64,000 nt of DNA from Candidatus Korarchaeota archaeon NZ13-K (GCA_003344655.1 MAIU01000001.1:1-64000); one strand, 5' to 3'; positions 41,025-50,688 are shown, numbered from the stretch's first letter. The notes: generated by a model from the sequence alone, not told the origin. Translations and numbers: made by a program.

Positions 41025-41751
41025 GGAACCTCTCCCCCAAGTAAGCCTTAATAACATCCTCATTCCTCGCTATCTCGTTCGGCGTCCCCTCGGCGATCTT
41101 CCTCCCGAAGTTGAGGACCATTATCCTCTCACATACCCCCATGACGACCCTCATGTTGTGCTCTATTATGACCACCGTGATCCCAGACTCCCTCACCCTC
41201 CTGACGACGTTCATGACGTCGTCCATCTCCGTCGGGGTTAGGCCACCGGCAGGCTCATCTAACATCAGCAGCTTGGGTTCTGTCGCCAGGGCCCTGGCTA
41301 TCTCAAGCTTCTTCCTCTCACCCTGAGGGAGGGCTTCAGCTAGGTATTCCCTCCTGTGAGAAAGTCCAACGAAATGCAGTATCTCCTCGGCTCTCTCCAC
41401 GGCATCCGACTCACTGATTCCCCCCAGGATCCCTCTCCTAACGTAGATGGGAACCAGAACATTATCCAAGACCTTCATGCCTAGGAAGGGCCTGACTATC
41501 TGCCAAGTCCTCGTTAAACCTATTTTGGCTATTTCATTCGGCTTCTTACCCGTGATATCCATCCCCTGAAAGATAATCCTTCCCCTCTCAGGCTTATAGA
41601 AGCCTGTTATCACGTTGAAGAGTGTCGTCTTGCCCGCCCCGTTGGGGCCTATTATGCCGAACACCTCCCCCTCCCTCACCCCGAAGGTGACGTCATCAAC
41701 GGCGACCAATCCCCCGAACCTCTTCGTGATGCCCTGCCCCTCCAGTATCAT
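41011..41751 (-). CDS. livG: Branched-chain amino-acid ABC transporter ATP-binding protein LivG
   Basis: 246 residues. Walker A GPNGAGKTTLFNVITGF, the LivG-type pattern GLTRTWQIVRPFLGMKVLDNVLV, signature LPQGERKKLEIARAL, Walker B LLMLDEPAGGLTPTE and switch VIIEHNMRVVMGVCERIMVL. It overlaps livM by 4 bp (ATGA) and livF by 14 bp. Energises transport of branched-chain or other hydrophobic amino acids. Confidence 0.94.
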   Translation of the reverse strand: MILEGQGITKRFGGLVAVDDVTFGVREGEVFGIIGPNGAGKTTLFNVITGFYKPERGRIIFQGMDITGKKPNEIAKIGLTRTWQIVRPFLGMKVLDNVLVPIYVRRGILGGISESDAVERAEEILHFVGLSHRREYLAEALPQGERKKLEIARALATEPKLLMLDEPAGGLTPTEMDDVMNVVRRVRESGITVVIIEHNMRVVMGVCERIMVLNFGRKIAEGTPNEIARNEDVIKAYLGERFHAGS

Positions 41752-42701
41752 CCTCTCATCCTCCTCAGCAGGGACTGGACAAGCCCGTAGATCCCCGAGG
41801 GAAAGAACTTCATCACGATGACTATGAGGGCACCGTATATCAGGTATCTGTACTCTAGGTACGGTCTCAGGATCTCTTGGAGTATCGTGAGCAGCGCAGC
41901 CCCCATCAGCGGACCCACTAGGGTGCCGAAACCGCCTATTATGGTCATGGAGAGGATATTTATGGACTCTGAGAGGGCGGACATCGCGGGGCTTATGTAC
42001 CTTATGTAGTGCGCGTAAAGGCCCCCCGCAAGTCCCGCGAAGAACGTCGATATTATGAACGCTAACACCTTGAAGAGGGGCACGTTCACACCCACCGAGA
42101 GGGCCGCATCCTCGTCCTCCCTTATTGACATGAGTATCTTCCCGATCCTGGACCTTGAGATCATGTGCAGCGCATATACGATGACTAGCGTCAGCAGGAG
42201 AGCTATGTAGTAAAATGAGCTCTTACTCCTGAGATCCAGAGGCCCTCCCGGGAGCGGGGGGATGCCGGGGATTCCTATGGGACCCCTGGTGAGCCAATCC
42301 AGGTTTATGAGCATCAACTGCACTATGACCCCGAAGCCCAGAGTGGAGATCGCCAGATAGGGCCCTCTCAACTTCAGCGATGGGATCCCAAGCACGAGGC
42401 CGAATAAGGAAGCGAGGATGCCGCCCACAAGGATCCCAATCCAGGGATTCACGCCGGCATTCATGCTGAGGAGCGTCGATGTGTAGGCGCCTACCGCGTA
42501 GAAAGCCGCGTGTCCCAGTGATAGCCTCCCGGTGTACCCCACCAGTATATCGAGACTCGCCGCTGTTATTGAGTAGAGCATTATCATTATGGCCAGGTGG
42601 GTTATGTAATCCCCGGCGAGTGGTAGGGGGGAGAGCAGTATGAAAGCGAGCGCATAGTACCTGGCCACCCTCAGGGCCACATCCTTCGTTATCCCCAGCA
42701 T
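41748..42701 (-). CDS. livM: Branched-chain amino-acid ABC transporter permease LivM
   Basis: 317 residues with about 9-10 hydrophobic segments. LivM patterns: LDILVGYTGRLSLGHAAFYAVGAYT, ISTLGFGVIVQL, the EAA-like loop IREDEDAALSVGVNV, and NILSMTIIGGFGTLVGPLMGAA. The ATG follows the livH TGA directly. Forms the membrane channel with LivH. Confidence 0.93.
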   Translation of the reverse strand: MLGITKDVALRVARYYALAFILLSPLPLAGDYITHLAIMIMLYSITAASLDILVGYTGRLSLGHAAFYAVGAYTSTLLSMNAGVNPWIGILVGGILASLFGLVLGIPSLKLRGPYLAISTLGFGVIVQLMLINLDWLTRGPIGIPGIPPLPGGPLDLRSKSSFYYIALLLTLVIVYALHMISRSRIGKILMSIREDEDAALSVGVNVPLFKVLAFIISTFFAGLAGGLYAHYIRYISPAMSALSESINILSMTIIGGFGTLVGPLMGAALLTILQEILRPYLEYRYLIYGALIVIVMKFFPSGIYGLVQSLLRRMRG

Positions 42702-43613
42702 TCAGCTCTTCCTCCCTCCTAGTATCCCCTGAGGCCTGAACCAAAGTACTAAGATCATTATGACGAATGCCACAACTTGTCTGTACTCTGTTCCGAAGAT
42801 CAGTCCTCCCCAGCCTTCAGCCAACCCTATGAGGAATCCCGCCAGCATACTACCCACTACGTTCCCCATTCCCCCCGTTATCACCACGACGAACGCCTTG
42901 GCAACTACATCCAACCCCATCGTGGGGTAGATGTTGTAGATGGGCCCCAGAATGCCCCCGGCGAGGGCAGCGAGAGCTGTGGAAATGAACATCGTGATAT
43001 CGTAAATCTTGTACGTGTTTATCCCCACTAGGGCTGCAGCGGATGGATTTTGAGATGTAGCTCTGATGGCCTTTCCCGTTTTGGTCGTCATCAGGAATGT
43101 GTATAGGACTATCAGCGACACCATAGCGACGACGAAGGCGATTATCCTCGCTAGCGAGAATGATAGCCCTCCAGGAAGCTTTATTATGTGGGCGGTGAAC
43201 ACGCTGGGTATTGAGATGGGGATCGGCCCCCATAGAACCAAGGCCAAGTCCACGAGGAGTATGGAGAGACCTATCGTCAGCATTATGAACCTCAAATCTT
43301 GGAAGAAGAATGCGGCAGCTCCCTTAGCCCCTCTCAACTCCTTGTAGAGTGAGAGGAATATCAGCTTGTTGAGCGCTATACCTATGAGCCCTACTGCCAC
43401 CGCCGAGATAGGTGCTAAGACGTATGGGTCGCCACCCAAAGCGTTAACTAGAGTGTATATGAGGAACGCCCCTAGCATGTAGAACTCTCCATGGGCGAAG
43501 TTGCTCAGCCTCATCACCCCGAATATCATAGTCAGACCCACGCCTACCGAAGCGTATATACCTCCCATCATCAGGCCGAGGATCGTCTGCTCTAGGAACA
43601 ACATGGGCTGCAC
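42702..43613 (-). CDS. livH: Branched-chain amino-acid ABC transporter permease LivH
   Basis: 303 residues with about eight hydrophobic segments. LivH patterns: GLMMGGIYASVGVGLTMIFGVMRLSNFAHGEFYMLGAF, the loop AIRATSQNPSAAALVGIN, and KAFVVVITGGMGNVVGSMLAG. It has its own TATA-like element CTTTTTATTTTTC (about 43641-43653) downstream of livK, so the permease/ATPase genes may be made from a second promoter. GTG at 43613 or ATG at 43604 could be the start. Confidence 0.93.
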   Translation of the reverse strand: MQPMLFLEQTILGLMMGGIYASVGVGLTMIFGVMRLSNFAHGEFYMLGAFLIYTLVNALGGDPYVLAPISAVAVGLIGIALNKLIFLSLYKELRGAKGAAAFFFQDLRFIMLTIGLSILLVDLALVLWGPIPISIPSVFTAHIIKLPGGLSFSLARIIAFVVAMVSLIVLYTFLMTTKTGKAIRATSQNPSAAALVGINTYKIYDITMFISTALAALAGGILGPIYNIYPTMGLDVVAKAFVVVITGGMGNVVGSMLAGFLIGLAEGWGGLIFGTEYRQVVAFVIMILVLWFRPQGILGGRKS

Positions 43614-43670
43614 GATCGACCCCCCGGAGATTCGCGTCGAAAAATAAAAAGCGGGTGAAATGCGAGAGGG

Positions 43671-44876
43671 TCAGCTTCCCCAGATCCTCTCGGGAGGTAT
43701 ATACTCTCCTTCCTTATCGGATTCCGGGTAAAGTATGACCCTCTTGAGCTTTCCATCAACCTTCTGTACCTGCACTAGGAGAACCTTGGTCTGGGCCTGA
43801 CCCTTCTCATCGTAATAGATGGTCCCCTGGGCCCCCTCGAATCTCACCGTCCTTATGGCCTCAGCCACCTTATCGACATCCCAAGTCCCGGCCTTCTCAA
43901 CACCGTACTTCAACGTCATGAAAGCGTCCCAGACACCAGCCGCATACATGGCGGGTGTCCTGTTCCACTTCTGAACGAACTTCTGGACGAACTCCTGGGC
44001 CGCTGGTCTCTTGGATGTGGGTTCGAAGTAACTGACGTGAACTAGTCCTAGGGCATCATTCCCAGCTAGCTGAAGGAACTCCTCACTGGTCACTCCTCCC
44101 AGCATGGTGAACTGCTTGTAAAGCCCTATCTCGTGAGCCTGCTTGAGTATGTTGGCTGCATCCCTTATGTTGGCGACCACGAAGATCACATCGGGATTAG
44201 CGGCCTTTATCTTCGAAAGCTGCGGGGTGAAGTCCGTCGTTCCTGCGTCAAAGTATTCCTCCGCAACTATTCTCACTCCCTTCTCCTTCATGCGATCTCC
44301 CCATATCTTGAGACCCTCCCTCCCATAGTCGTCGTTTATACCCAGCATGGCCGCGGTCCTCGGCTTGAGGTGCTCGTATACGAAGTCAGCGTGCTGGGTG
44401 GTCTGCATCCACTGATTGGCGCAGCTCCTGAATGTGTACTTGTATCCCTGCTCCGTTATCTTCGTGGCCACGGATACTGGGACCAGTAAGAGCTTCTTGT
44501 TCTCCATCAGGGTTGGCTGAACCGCTAAAGTTACCGTTGAGCAGTACTCACCGACGACAGCGTACACATTATCCTGCGTTATCATCTTCTGAACCGCTGC
44601 CGTGGCCAGATCGGCCTTGCAAGCGGTATCCTCTATGACTAGCTCTATCCTCTTCCCTAAGATACCCCCTTTCGAGTTTATCTCCTCGACAGCCAATATG
44701 GCTGCTTGCTTCATATCCAATCCGTGCTCCGCCAAGGATCCTGTTAGCGGTGCTATGAGCCCTATCTTGACGGTCCCTCCGGCGGCTGGTTGTGTCATCA
44801 GAAGGAATGCCGCCACCACGGCTATCACGACAACAACAGCTACTATTCCGATCAAGAGACCCCTACTTGCAGGCAT
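43671..44876 (-). CDS. livK: Branched-chain amino-acid ABC transporter substrate-binding protein
   Basis: 401 residues. An N-terminal hydrophobic helix (GLLIGIVAVVVVIAVVAAFLL) anchors a periplasmic-binding-type Leu/Ile/Val-binding domain: KIGLIAPLTGSLAEHGLDMKQAAILAVEEINSKGGILGKRIELVIEDTACKAD is the classic start, and GEYCSTVTLAVQP and GRVRFEGAQGT-like VRFEGAQGTIYYDEKGQA follow. No lipobox Cys is present, so anchoring is by the helix. The ATG at 44876 is about 40 bp from the centre of CTTATATTAAAAG (about 44911-44924). Confidence 0.92.
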   Translation of the reverse strand: MPASRGLLIGIVAVVVVIAVVAAFLLMTQPAAGGTVKIGLIAPLTGSLAEHGLDMKQAAILAVEEINSKGGILGKRIELVIEDTACKADLATAAVQKMITQDNVYAVVGEYCSTVTLAVQPTLMENKKLLLVPVSVATKITEQGYKYTFRSCANQWMQTTQHADFVYEHLKPRTAAMLGINDDYGREGLKIWGDRMKEKGVRIVAEEYFDAGTTDFTPQLSKIKAANPDVIFVVANIRDAANILKQAHEIGLYKQFTMLGGVTSEEFLQLAGNDALGLVHVSYFEPTSKRPAAQEFVQKFVQKWNRTPAMYAAGVWDAFMTLKYGVEKAGTWDVDKVAEAIRTVRFEGAQGTIYYDEKGQAQTKVLLVQVQKVDGKLKRVILYPESDKEGEYIPPERIWGS

Positions 44877-45146
44877 AGCGCCCACCAAGCCTAACGCGTA
44901 CGACCTTTTAATATAAGCTTTACTAATTGGGACAGACTACTAAAGAAGAAGATCTTGCCTTGAGAATAAGACGAAGGCAACAATGGGGTAGAAATTGCCT
45001 CTCAGTATAAGGCTAGCTAGAGGTAGCGACTAAGTTTTATGCTCACTTGGGATTTGGAAAATTACCAATAGAACGCATCTATAATGGATGTCTATAGCGA
45101 AATTTTTAAGTATAGTCTCTCTAAGATAGGAGGAGAGGGTGGTCGT

Positions 45147-46085
45147 ATGGCTCTGTTCAACCTTAGGGGGAGGGATTACATAACGACGAGGGACTTCACG
45201 AGGGAGGAGCTGGAGTACCTCATTCAGATTTCTATGGACCTGAAGAAGATGTGGTACTCAGGGATCCGCGTGAAGCCCCTTGAGGGGAAGGCCGTAGCTC
45301 TCCTGTTCAAGAAACCATCCACCAGAACTAGGAACTCTTTTCAAGCCGCTATCTTCAGGCTTGGAGGTTTCTCCGTCTACATGAGACCGGATGAGCTCCA
45401 GCTTCAGAGGGGAGAGCCCGTGAAGGACACGGCCAGGGTCCTGGATAGGTATTATGATGCTCTCGTCATCCGGACCTTCGGTCAGGAGGAGATAGTGGAA
45501 TACGCCAATTACATGAGGAACCCTGTCATCAATGCTCTCTCAGATGAGGAACATCCGTGTCAAGCTTTGGCAGATCTGATGACGATAAAGGAGAAGCTGG
45601 GTAAATGGGATGGTCTCAAGATGGTCTACACGGGAGACGTGTGGAACGTGGCCCACTCCCTGATAGCGACGGCCCCCGTCTTCGGTATGGATCTGGTGCT
45701 TGCCGTCCCCAGGGGGTATGAGCCAATAGAGGAGATATGGAGGTTCGGTGAGAGGGAGGCCGCTAGGAGGGGTACTAAGCTTGAGATAGTCCATGATCTG
45801 AGGGAAGCCGTCAAGGGAGCTGATATAGTCTACGCCAATACTTGGTGGAGCATGGGGAAGCCTGAGGAAACTAAGGATAAGAGGAAGGAAGACTTCGCTC
45901 CTTTCACGGTCACTCCTGAGATCATGGGCTTGGCTAAGGAGCATGCGATATTCATGCACTGTCTACCGGCCTACAGGGGGAACGAGATGACGGAGGAGGT
46001 TATAGAGGGCAAGTGGTCCGTCGTGTTCGATCAGGCCGAGAACAGGCTTTGGACGGAGGCCGCTATTTTAGCCGCCCTGATATAA
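45147..46085 (+). CDS. argF: Ornithine carbamoyltransferase
   Basis: 312 residues, the normal family length. Carbamoyl-phosphate site STRTR at 58-62 (KPSTRTRNSF), HPCQALADL at about 136, ornithine-loop region WWSMGKPEE (SMG of OTCs), and HCLPAYRGNEMTEEV at about 271. It transfers carbamoyl between carbamoyl phosphate and ornithine/citrulline. ATG 45147 has GGTGG close upstream and lies about 40 bp after AAATTTTTAAGTAT (45099-45112). Carbamate kinase follows 42 bp later, so the pair may run catabolically to make ATP; argF-type anabolic use is also possible. Confidence 0.92.
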   Translation: MALFNLRGRDYITTRDFTREELEYLIQISMDLKKMWYSGIRVKPLEGKAVALLFKKPSTRTRNSFQAAIFRLGGFSVYMRPDELQLQRGEPVKDTARVLDRYYDALVIRTFGQEEIVEYANYMRNPVINALSDEEHPCQALADLMTIKEKLGKWDGLKMVYTGDVWNVAHSLIATAPVFGMDLVLAVPRGYEPIEEIWRFGEREAARRGTKLEIVHDLREAVKGADIVYANTWWSMGKPEETKDKRKEDFAPFTVTPEIMGLAKEHAIFMHCLPAYRGNEMTEEVIEGKWSVVFDQAENRLWTEAAILAALI

Positions 46086-46127
46086 CAACGTACAAAATAT
46101 TTTTATTCTCACCTGAGGGATAGGCCT

Positions 46128-47075
46128 ATGAGCAGCGTAATCACCGTAGCCCTAGGGGGTAATGCCCTCCTCCAGTATGGACAGGAGGGAACATTCGAGC
46201 AGCAGCTAGCTAACGCGAGGGTGACAGCCAAACAGATAGTTGAGCTGATAAGGAGAGGGTACAGAGTCGTTATAACGCACGGTAACGGCCCGCAGGTGGG
46301 TGCGATACTCCTCCAGCAGGAAGCGGGTGCATCTCAGGTCCCGCCGATGCCCTTACATGCCTGCGGGGCCATGAGTCAGGGACTGATCGGTTACATGATC
46401 CAACAATCCCTCATAAATGAGCTCAGGAGGGCGGGAATTGACATCCCCGTGGCCACCGTGATAACACAGGTCCTGGTGGACAGGAGGGATCAAGCATTCA
46501 GGAACCCCACGAAGTTCATAGGGCCTTGGTACAGCGAGGAGGAGGCCAAGGAGAAGGACAAGCTTGGATGGATCATGAAGTACGACGTGGGTAAGGGGTG
46601 GAGGAGGGTGGTCCCCTCACCCGATCCCATAAAGCAGGTCGAGATAGAGGCCATAAGGAGGATGGTGGAGGCCGGAATAATCGTGATAGCATCCGGAGGC
46701 GGGGGGATACCTGTGGTCGACGAGGAGGAGCTGGAGGGGGTGGACGCCGTCATAGACAAGGATTTGGCTGGGGAGAGGCTGGCCTCCTCCCTGGGATCCG
46801 AGCTCTTCATGATATTGACAGATGTGGAGAAGGTCGCCATAAACTTCAGGAAGGAGAATCAGACGTTTCTCGATACTATAAGCGTTGACGAGGCCAAGAG
46901 GTACTACGATGAGGGACACTTCCCCCCAGGGAACATGGGACCCAAGGTGCTGGCGGCCATCAGGTTCGTCGAGCGGACCGGTAAAGTCGCCATAATAACG
47001 AGCTTGGACAAGGCGGTGGATGCTCTGGATGGGAGGACAGGCACAAGGATAGTACCCAAAAAGTATGAAAAGTGA
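46128..47075 (+). CDS. arcC: Carbamate kinase
   Basis: 315 residues. Amino-acid-kinase fold with [73 protein letters not shown] and [11 protein letters not shown], all typical of ArcC. It interconverts carbamoyl phosphate plus ADP with ATP plus carbamate/ammonia. AAAATATTTTTATTC (46093-46107) is 26 bp upstream of the ATG, giving a leaderless mRNA of its own. In some archaea carbamate-kinase-like enzymes also make carbamoyl phosphate. The 3' end is 2 bp from the convergent trpB stop. Confidence 0.93.
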   Translation: MSSVITVALGGNALLQYGQEGTFEQQLANARVTAKQIVELIRRGYRVVITHGNGPQVGAILLQQEAGASQVPPMPLHACGAMSQGLIGYMIQQSLINELRRAGIDIPVATVITQVLVDRRDQAFRNPTKFIGPWYSEEEAKEKDKLGWIMKYDVGKGWRRVVPSPDPIKQVEIEAIRRMVEAGIIVIASGGGGIPVVDEEELEGVDAVIDKDLAGERLASSLGSELFMILTDVEKVAINFRKENQTFLDTISVDEAKRYYDEGHFPPGNMGPKVLAAIRFVERTGKVAIITSLDKAVDALDGRTGTRIVPKKYEK

Positions 47076-47077
47076 TT

Positions 47078-48361
47078 TTAAATTTTGAGAACGTCCTCAT
47101 ATCCCTTGAGATCCAGCAGCCCATGCCCTGAAAAGTTAAATGCAATTACCTTTTTCTCCCCACTCTTCTTACATTTCAGCGCCTCCTCCACGGCCGCCTT
47201 TACAGCATGATTAGTCTCAGGCGCTGGTATTATGCCCTCCGTCATCGCGAAAAGTCTACCGGCCTCAAACACCTCCTCCTGAGTGTACTTCACCGACCTT
47301 ATCGTGCCCCTGTGCTTCAGCAGGCTCACGGTGGGGGCGGCGCCGTGATACCTCAAACCACCCGCGTGGATCGGCGGGGGCACGAAATCATGACCCAGTG
47401 TGTACATCATCAGTAGAGGGGTTATCCCGGCCGTGTCGCCGAAGTCATACCTGTAATCGCCATCAGTCAGGGAGGGAACGGCTGCAGGCTCAACGGCTAT
47501 CACATCGTAGTTCTCCTTACCTCTCAGCATCTCCTCTATGAACGGGAAGGTGAAGCCGGCGAAGTTGCTCCCACCTCCCACGCACCCTATGAGCACATCC
47601 GGCTTCTCCCCCAGCAGCTCGAACTGTTTCTTCGCTTCCAGCCCTATTATCGTTTGATGAAGCAACACATGATTCAGAACACTCCCCAGTGAGTACTTTG
47701 CTCTCTCATCCTTCATTGCTGCTTCTATGGCCTCGCTTATAGCTATTCCAAGCGATCCAGGGTGCTCTGGATCCCTCTCGAGGTACTTCCTTCCAACATC
47801 GGTCCTATCGCTCGGCGAGGGGACCACCTCAGCACCGTACAGCTTCATGACCAACTTCCTGTAAGGCTTCTGGAGGTAGGAGATCCTCACCATGAAGACC
47901 AGAGCTCTTATCCCCATCATCATGGTGGCGTAGGAAAGGGCGCTCCCCCATTGTCCCGCTCCCGTTTCGGTTGTCAGGTAATCCAATCCCTCCTTAGCCG
48001 CATAGAAGGCTTGGGCAAGTGCGGTGTTCAACTTATGGCTTCCGGTCGGCGACACGTCCTCCCTCTTGTAGTATATTCTGGCTGGAGTCCCCAGGCGCTC
48101 CTCAAGCCTTCTAGCTCTGTAAAGCGGGGTTGGTCTCCCTATCCTCAGGTAGAACTCTCTGAGCTCCTCCGGTATTGCTATGTACTTCTCTCTAGAGAAC
48201 TCCTGGTTGACGCACTCCTCCGGGAAAAGTGGGTAGAAGTCCTTCGGGCCAAGCGGTTCCTTGGTGGCGGGGTGCACCGGTGGTGGGAGATCGGGAAGAT
48301 CTGAGACTATGTTGTACCAGTACTTGGGAACGTCCTCTCCTCGGAGATCCACTCTCAGCAT
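47078..48361 (-). CDS. trpB: Tryptophan synthase beta chain, TrpB2 type
   Basis: 427 residues, longer than TrpB1 and with TrpB2 features: long N-terminal segment ([31 protein letters not shown]), PLP Lys110 in [29 protein letters not shown], phosphate site [10 protein letters not shown], and [17 protein letters not shown]. It condenses indole with serine. No trpA or other trp gene is nearby, so it may scavenge indole; TrpB2s can work without TrpA. The ATG has a very strong AAGGAGGTGAG site. Unlike most genes here it has a 5' leader of about 135 nt. Confidence 0.93.
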   Translation of the reverse strand: MLRVDLRGEDVPKYWYNIVSDLPDLPPPVHPATKEPLGPKDFYPLFPEECVNQEFSREKYIAIPEELREFYLRIGRPTPLYRARRLEERLGTPARIYYKREDVSPTGSHKLNTALAQAFYAAKEGLDYLTTETGAGQWGSALSYATMMMGIRALVFMVRISYLQKPYRKLVMKLYGAEVVPSPSDRTDVGRKYLERDPEHPGSLGIAISEAIEAAMKDERAKYSLGSVLNHVLLHQTIIGLEAKKQFELLGEKPDVLIGCVGGGSNFAGFTFPFIEEMLRGKENYDVIAVEPAAVPSLTDGDYRYDFGDTAGITPLLMMYTLGHDFVPPPIHAGGLRYHGAAPTVSLLKHRGTIRSVKYTQEEVFEAGRLFAMTEGIIPAPETNHAVKAAVEEALKCKKSGEKKVIAFNFSGHGLLDLKGYEDVLKI

Positions 48362-48497
48362 GAGAACTCACCTCCTTGATCTGATGGTTGCGCTCCGGCC
48401 GGCAACCCAGTGCATGCAAGTGCCGGGAGTGAAATCAGGGAAGGGCGGAAGGCCTCACAGCCAAACTAGATCCCCCATGCTCGCACCTCCGTGTGGG
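48362..48497 (-). promoter_or_regulatory. Long structured 5' leader of trpB
   Basis: CTTTTTAAG at 48519-48527 on the minus strand places the transcript start near 48497. The leader holds a mini-ORF (48455-48478) and two hairpins that cannot form together: CCGGCA pairs with TGCCGG (48421-48426 with 48399-48404), and GGTTGC pairs with GCAACC (48402-48407 with 48386-48391); they share 48402-48404. The trpB ribosome-binding site lies just downstream. This looks like an attenuation or translation-control leader; function unproven. Confidence 0.45.
48455..48478 (-). CDS. Candidate leader peptide MGDLVWL upstream of trpB
   Basis: Seven codons plus TGA. ATG is preceded by GGAGGTG (48484-48490) with 5-nt spacing, a near-ideal ribosome-binding site. 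The peptide MGDLVWL has one Trp codon, followed by Leu and stop. Lying between the predicted transcript start and trpB, it could act like a trp leader peptide, but a single Trp codon is weak evidence and chance is possible. Confidence 0.35.
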   Translation of the reverse strand: MGDLVWL

Positions 48498-48680
48498 TGA
48501 CGCATCCCGAATACGGAGCTTAAAAAGATTCCCGGCAATGGGATCCGCAGCCATTAACGCTTTGATGAGAGCCCAGATAGAGTCGCTGAAATTAAACTTT
48601 CTCTCACGCTCATCTGATTCCAAGATCGAATGGGCGCTTTACTCTAATAATTTTTTATTTTCCCTTTCGTGAAGTGGTCG

Positions 48681-49367
48681 ATGATGCAGAGACTGATGAG
48701 TATAGCCGAGAGGCAGCTTCACCTCATAATAGCGGGGAATTGGGAAGCTGTGGATCCCGAACTGGTCGAGTATCTGGAGGATGAGCTAGAGAACGATCCG
48801 CGGGAGGACTTGGTGGGAGTAGCCTTTTGCCTCCTGAAGATGGGCATCTCCCCGGAGAAAGCGGTTTCTCTCCTAAGCTGGAAGGAGTTCGAGAGCTTCT
48901 GCATGAGGGGGCTGCAGATACAGGGAATGGAGGCTTTTGGAGGGGTGAGGTTCAAACAGGGTGGGAGGAGGTATGAGATAGATGTGCTAGGGATAGGGGA
49001 GGATAAGATCCTCCTGATAGACTGCAAGATGTGGTCCATGAGGGGAAGGTCGAATAAGATGAGGCTGGCGGCAGAGGAGCACCTAAGAAGAGCAATTGCC
49101 TTCGATGAGGCGATGAGATCAGAGAAAATACGAGGATTTAGTAAGGAGGAAGGAAGATCTAACATAATTCCGATCGTGGTATCGTGGCTCGAGGTGACCC
49201 TCACCAGGTCGAGGGAAGGCTTGGCCGTGGTGAGCCTGAGGGACTTCCCTAGGTTTTTAGATTCATTAGATGAGTTAGAGGATGATTTCTTTAGGATAGA
49301 GACCAATTATAGGATTAAAGCGATGAAAGGATTTCCTTCACGTGGGAAACTACCTCTGAGATCTTGA
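48681..49367 (+). CDS. PD-(D/E)xK nuclease-like (restriction-endonuclease-fold) protein
   Basis: 228 residues from the leaderless ATG at 48681 (TATA-like TTTTTTATTTT at 48645-48657); GTG 48669 is an alternative. The N-terminal half is helical; from about residue 83 the nuclease-like core reads SWKEFESFCMRGLQIQG...YEIDVLGIGEDKILLIDCKMW: Glu in the first helix, the Asp of EIDVLG and the DCK that fit the E...D...(D/E)xK pattern. No methyltransferase or specificity gene adjoins it, so a repair or housekeeping role is as likely as restriction. The 3' end overlaps hisS by 53 bp. Confidence 0.7.
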   Translation: MMQRLMSIAERQLHLIIAGNWEAVDPELVEYLEDELENDPREDLVGVAFCLLKMGISPEKAVSLLSWKEFESFCMRGLQIQGMEAFGGVRFKQGGRRYEIDVLGIGEDKILLIDCKMWSMRGRSNKMRLAAEEHLRRAIAFDEAMRSEKIRGFSKEEGRSNIIPIVVSWLEVTLTRSREGLAVVSLRDFPRFLDSLDELEDDFFRIETNYRIKAMKGFPSRGKLPLRS

Positions 49368-50601
49368 CGGTTCTTCTGACATTCTTAGAGTAGAGGGTGA
49401 CGGTTCCAGTCTCCTCCTCAGAGGGACCAACGAATGCGATTATCTTCGCTCCCATCTTGTTCGCATACTCCCTCTGGCTGCCCTGACTCCTTCTCATCAG
49501 ATCCAAGGATGTGTTCACACCCCCCCTCCTCAGCAAGCTCGCTACCTGCCACGCGTACCTCCAGCTCTCCCTCCTCACGCTGACGACGAACACCTCATTA
49601 TAGCTCCTCTCGTTCAGGTCGAAGATCCCAAGCTCCAAGCCGGCATCTATTAATCTTTCGACGCCTATGCTTACACCGGTGGCCGGGACATCCCTTCCGG
49701 AGTAAAGTGCTATGAGCTTATCATACCTGCCACCGCCAGCGAGGGAGCCTATCCTAGGCTCGCTGACGCTTGTCTCGAACACGGGACCGGTGTAGTACTC
49801 CAGACCCCTCACCAGGGAGAGATCGAGGATCAGCCTATCATCGGAGACTATTGAGAACACTTCCTCTAGGTGGCTCAGGGCCGCTTCGATCTTATCGTTC
49901 CTGAACTCCCTGTATGAACTAGACACCTCACTGAACTCTCCTTTGAATGAAATGAGCCTCATTATCCTTTCCGCAACGGGTTCATGGAGTCCCAGTCTGA
50001 TAAGCTCCCTCCTGACGCCCTCCTCCCCTATCTTATCCAACTTATCTATCGCCCTGTATATCGGGGTGGGGTTTGATATCCCGAGTTCCTCCTCAAATAT
50101 ACCCGTCAGGAGCCTCCTGTCATTGACCCTCACGACGAAGTTCTCGAAGCTGAAAGCCCTCATCACGTCGATGTTAACGGAGATAACTTCAGCATCCGCC
50201 TCAGGATAGGGGCTCCCCACGACATCAGCATCGCACTGCCAGAACTCCCTGTACCTCCCCCTCTGGGGCTCCTCGTGTCTCCAGACCCTGCCGATGTGGT
50301 ACCTCTTGAAGGGTAGTGGGGTGTCCGGGTGCATCGCGATGTACCTGGCTAAGGGGAAGGTCAGCTCGTACCTGAGAGTGTACCATTCCTTGCTGAAGAA
50401 GTCCGGGAACACGAACATGAGCTTACTCTCCGCTTCCTCACCCAACTTTCCCTTGACGGTCTCCCAATACTCAAGCGCCGGCGTCTCGAACGGGTCGAAG
50501 CCATATCGCTTGAAGACTTCCTCTATCCTCCCCAGCACCTTCTTTCGGAGTATCATGATCGGCGGGGGAAAGTCCCTGAATCCCCTGGGTATTGATAGCA
50601 C
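49315..50601 (-). CDS. hisS: Histidyl-tRNA synthetase
   Basis: 428 residues. Class II core with motif 2 FKRYHIGRVWRHEEPQRGRYREFWQCDADVVG, the His-specific peptides LVRGLEYYTGPVFE and GGGRYDKLI, motif 3 GVSIGVERL, and a C-terminal anticodon domain. It charges tRNA-His. The GTG start has GAGGTGG upstream and a 40-nt leader from the TATA element shared with the next divergent gene. Its end overlaps the nuclease gene by 53 bp. Confidence 0.94.
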   Translation of the reverse strand: MLSIPRGFRDFPPPIMILRKKVLGRIEEVFKRYGFDPFETPALEYWETVKGKLGEEAESKLMFVFPDFFSKEWYTLRYELTFPLARYIAMHPDTPLPFKRYHIGRVWRHEEPQRGRYREFWQCDADVVGSPYPEADAEVISVNIDVMRAFSFENFVVRVNDRRLLTGIFEEELGISNPTPIYRAIDKLDKIGEEGVRRELIRLGLHEPVAERIMRLISFKGEFSEVSSSYREFRNDKIEAALSHLEEVFSIVSDDRLILDLSLVRGLEYYTGPVFETSVSEPRIGSLAGGGRYDKLIALYSGRDVPATGVSIGVERLIDAGLELGIFDLNERSYNEVFVVSVRRESWRYAWQVASLLRRGGVNTSLDLMRRSQGSQREYANKMGAKIIAFVGPSEEETGTVTLYSKNVRRTVKISEVVSHVKEILSSL

Positions 50602-50659
50602 AAACCCACCTCCTTCTTCCTGATGACGACCTCGGGTCAGTCCGATGCCGGGCTCAACT

Positions 50660-50669
50660 CTTATAAATC
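50660..50669. promoter_or_regulatory. TATA element shared by hisS (minus) and the 50689 gene (plus)
   Basis: CTTATAAATC. Its centre (about 50664) is 25 bp from the plus-strand ATG at 50689 (leaderless) and 63 bp from the hisS GTG (about 40-nt leader). No second AT-rich element lies between the genes. Confidence 0.55.
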
Positions 50670-50688
50670 CTCCACCCTAGGGTGATCG

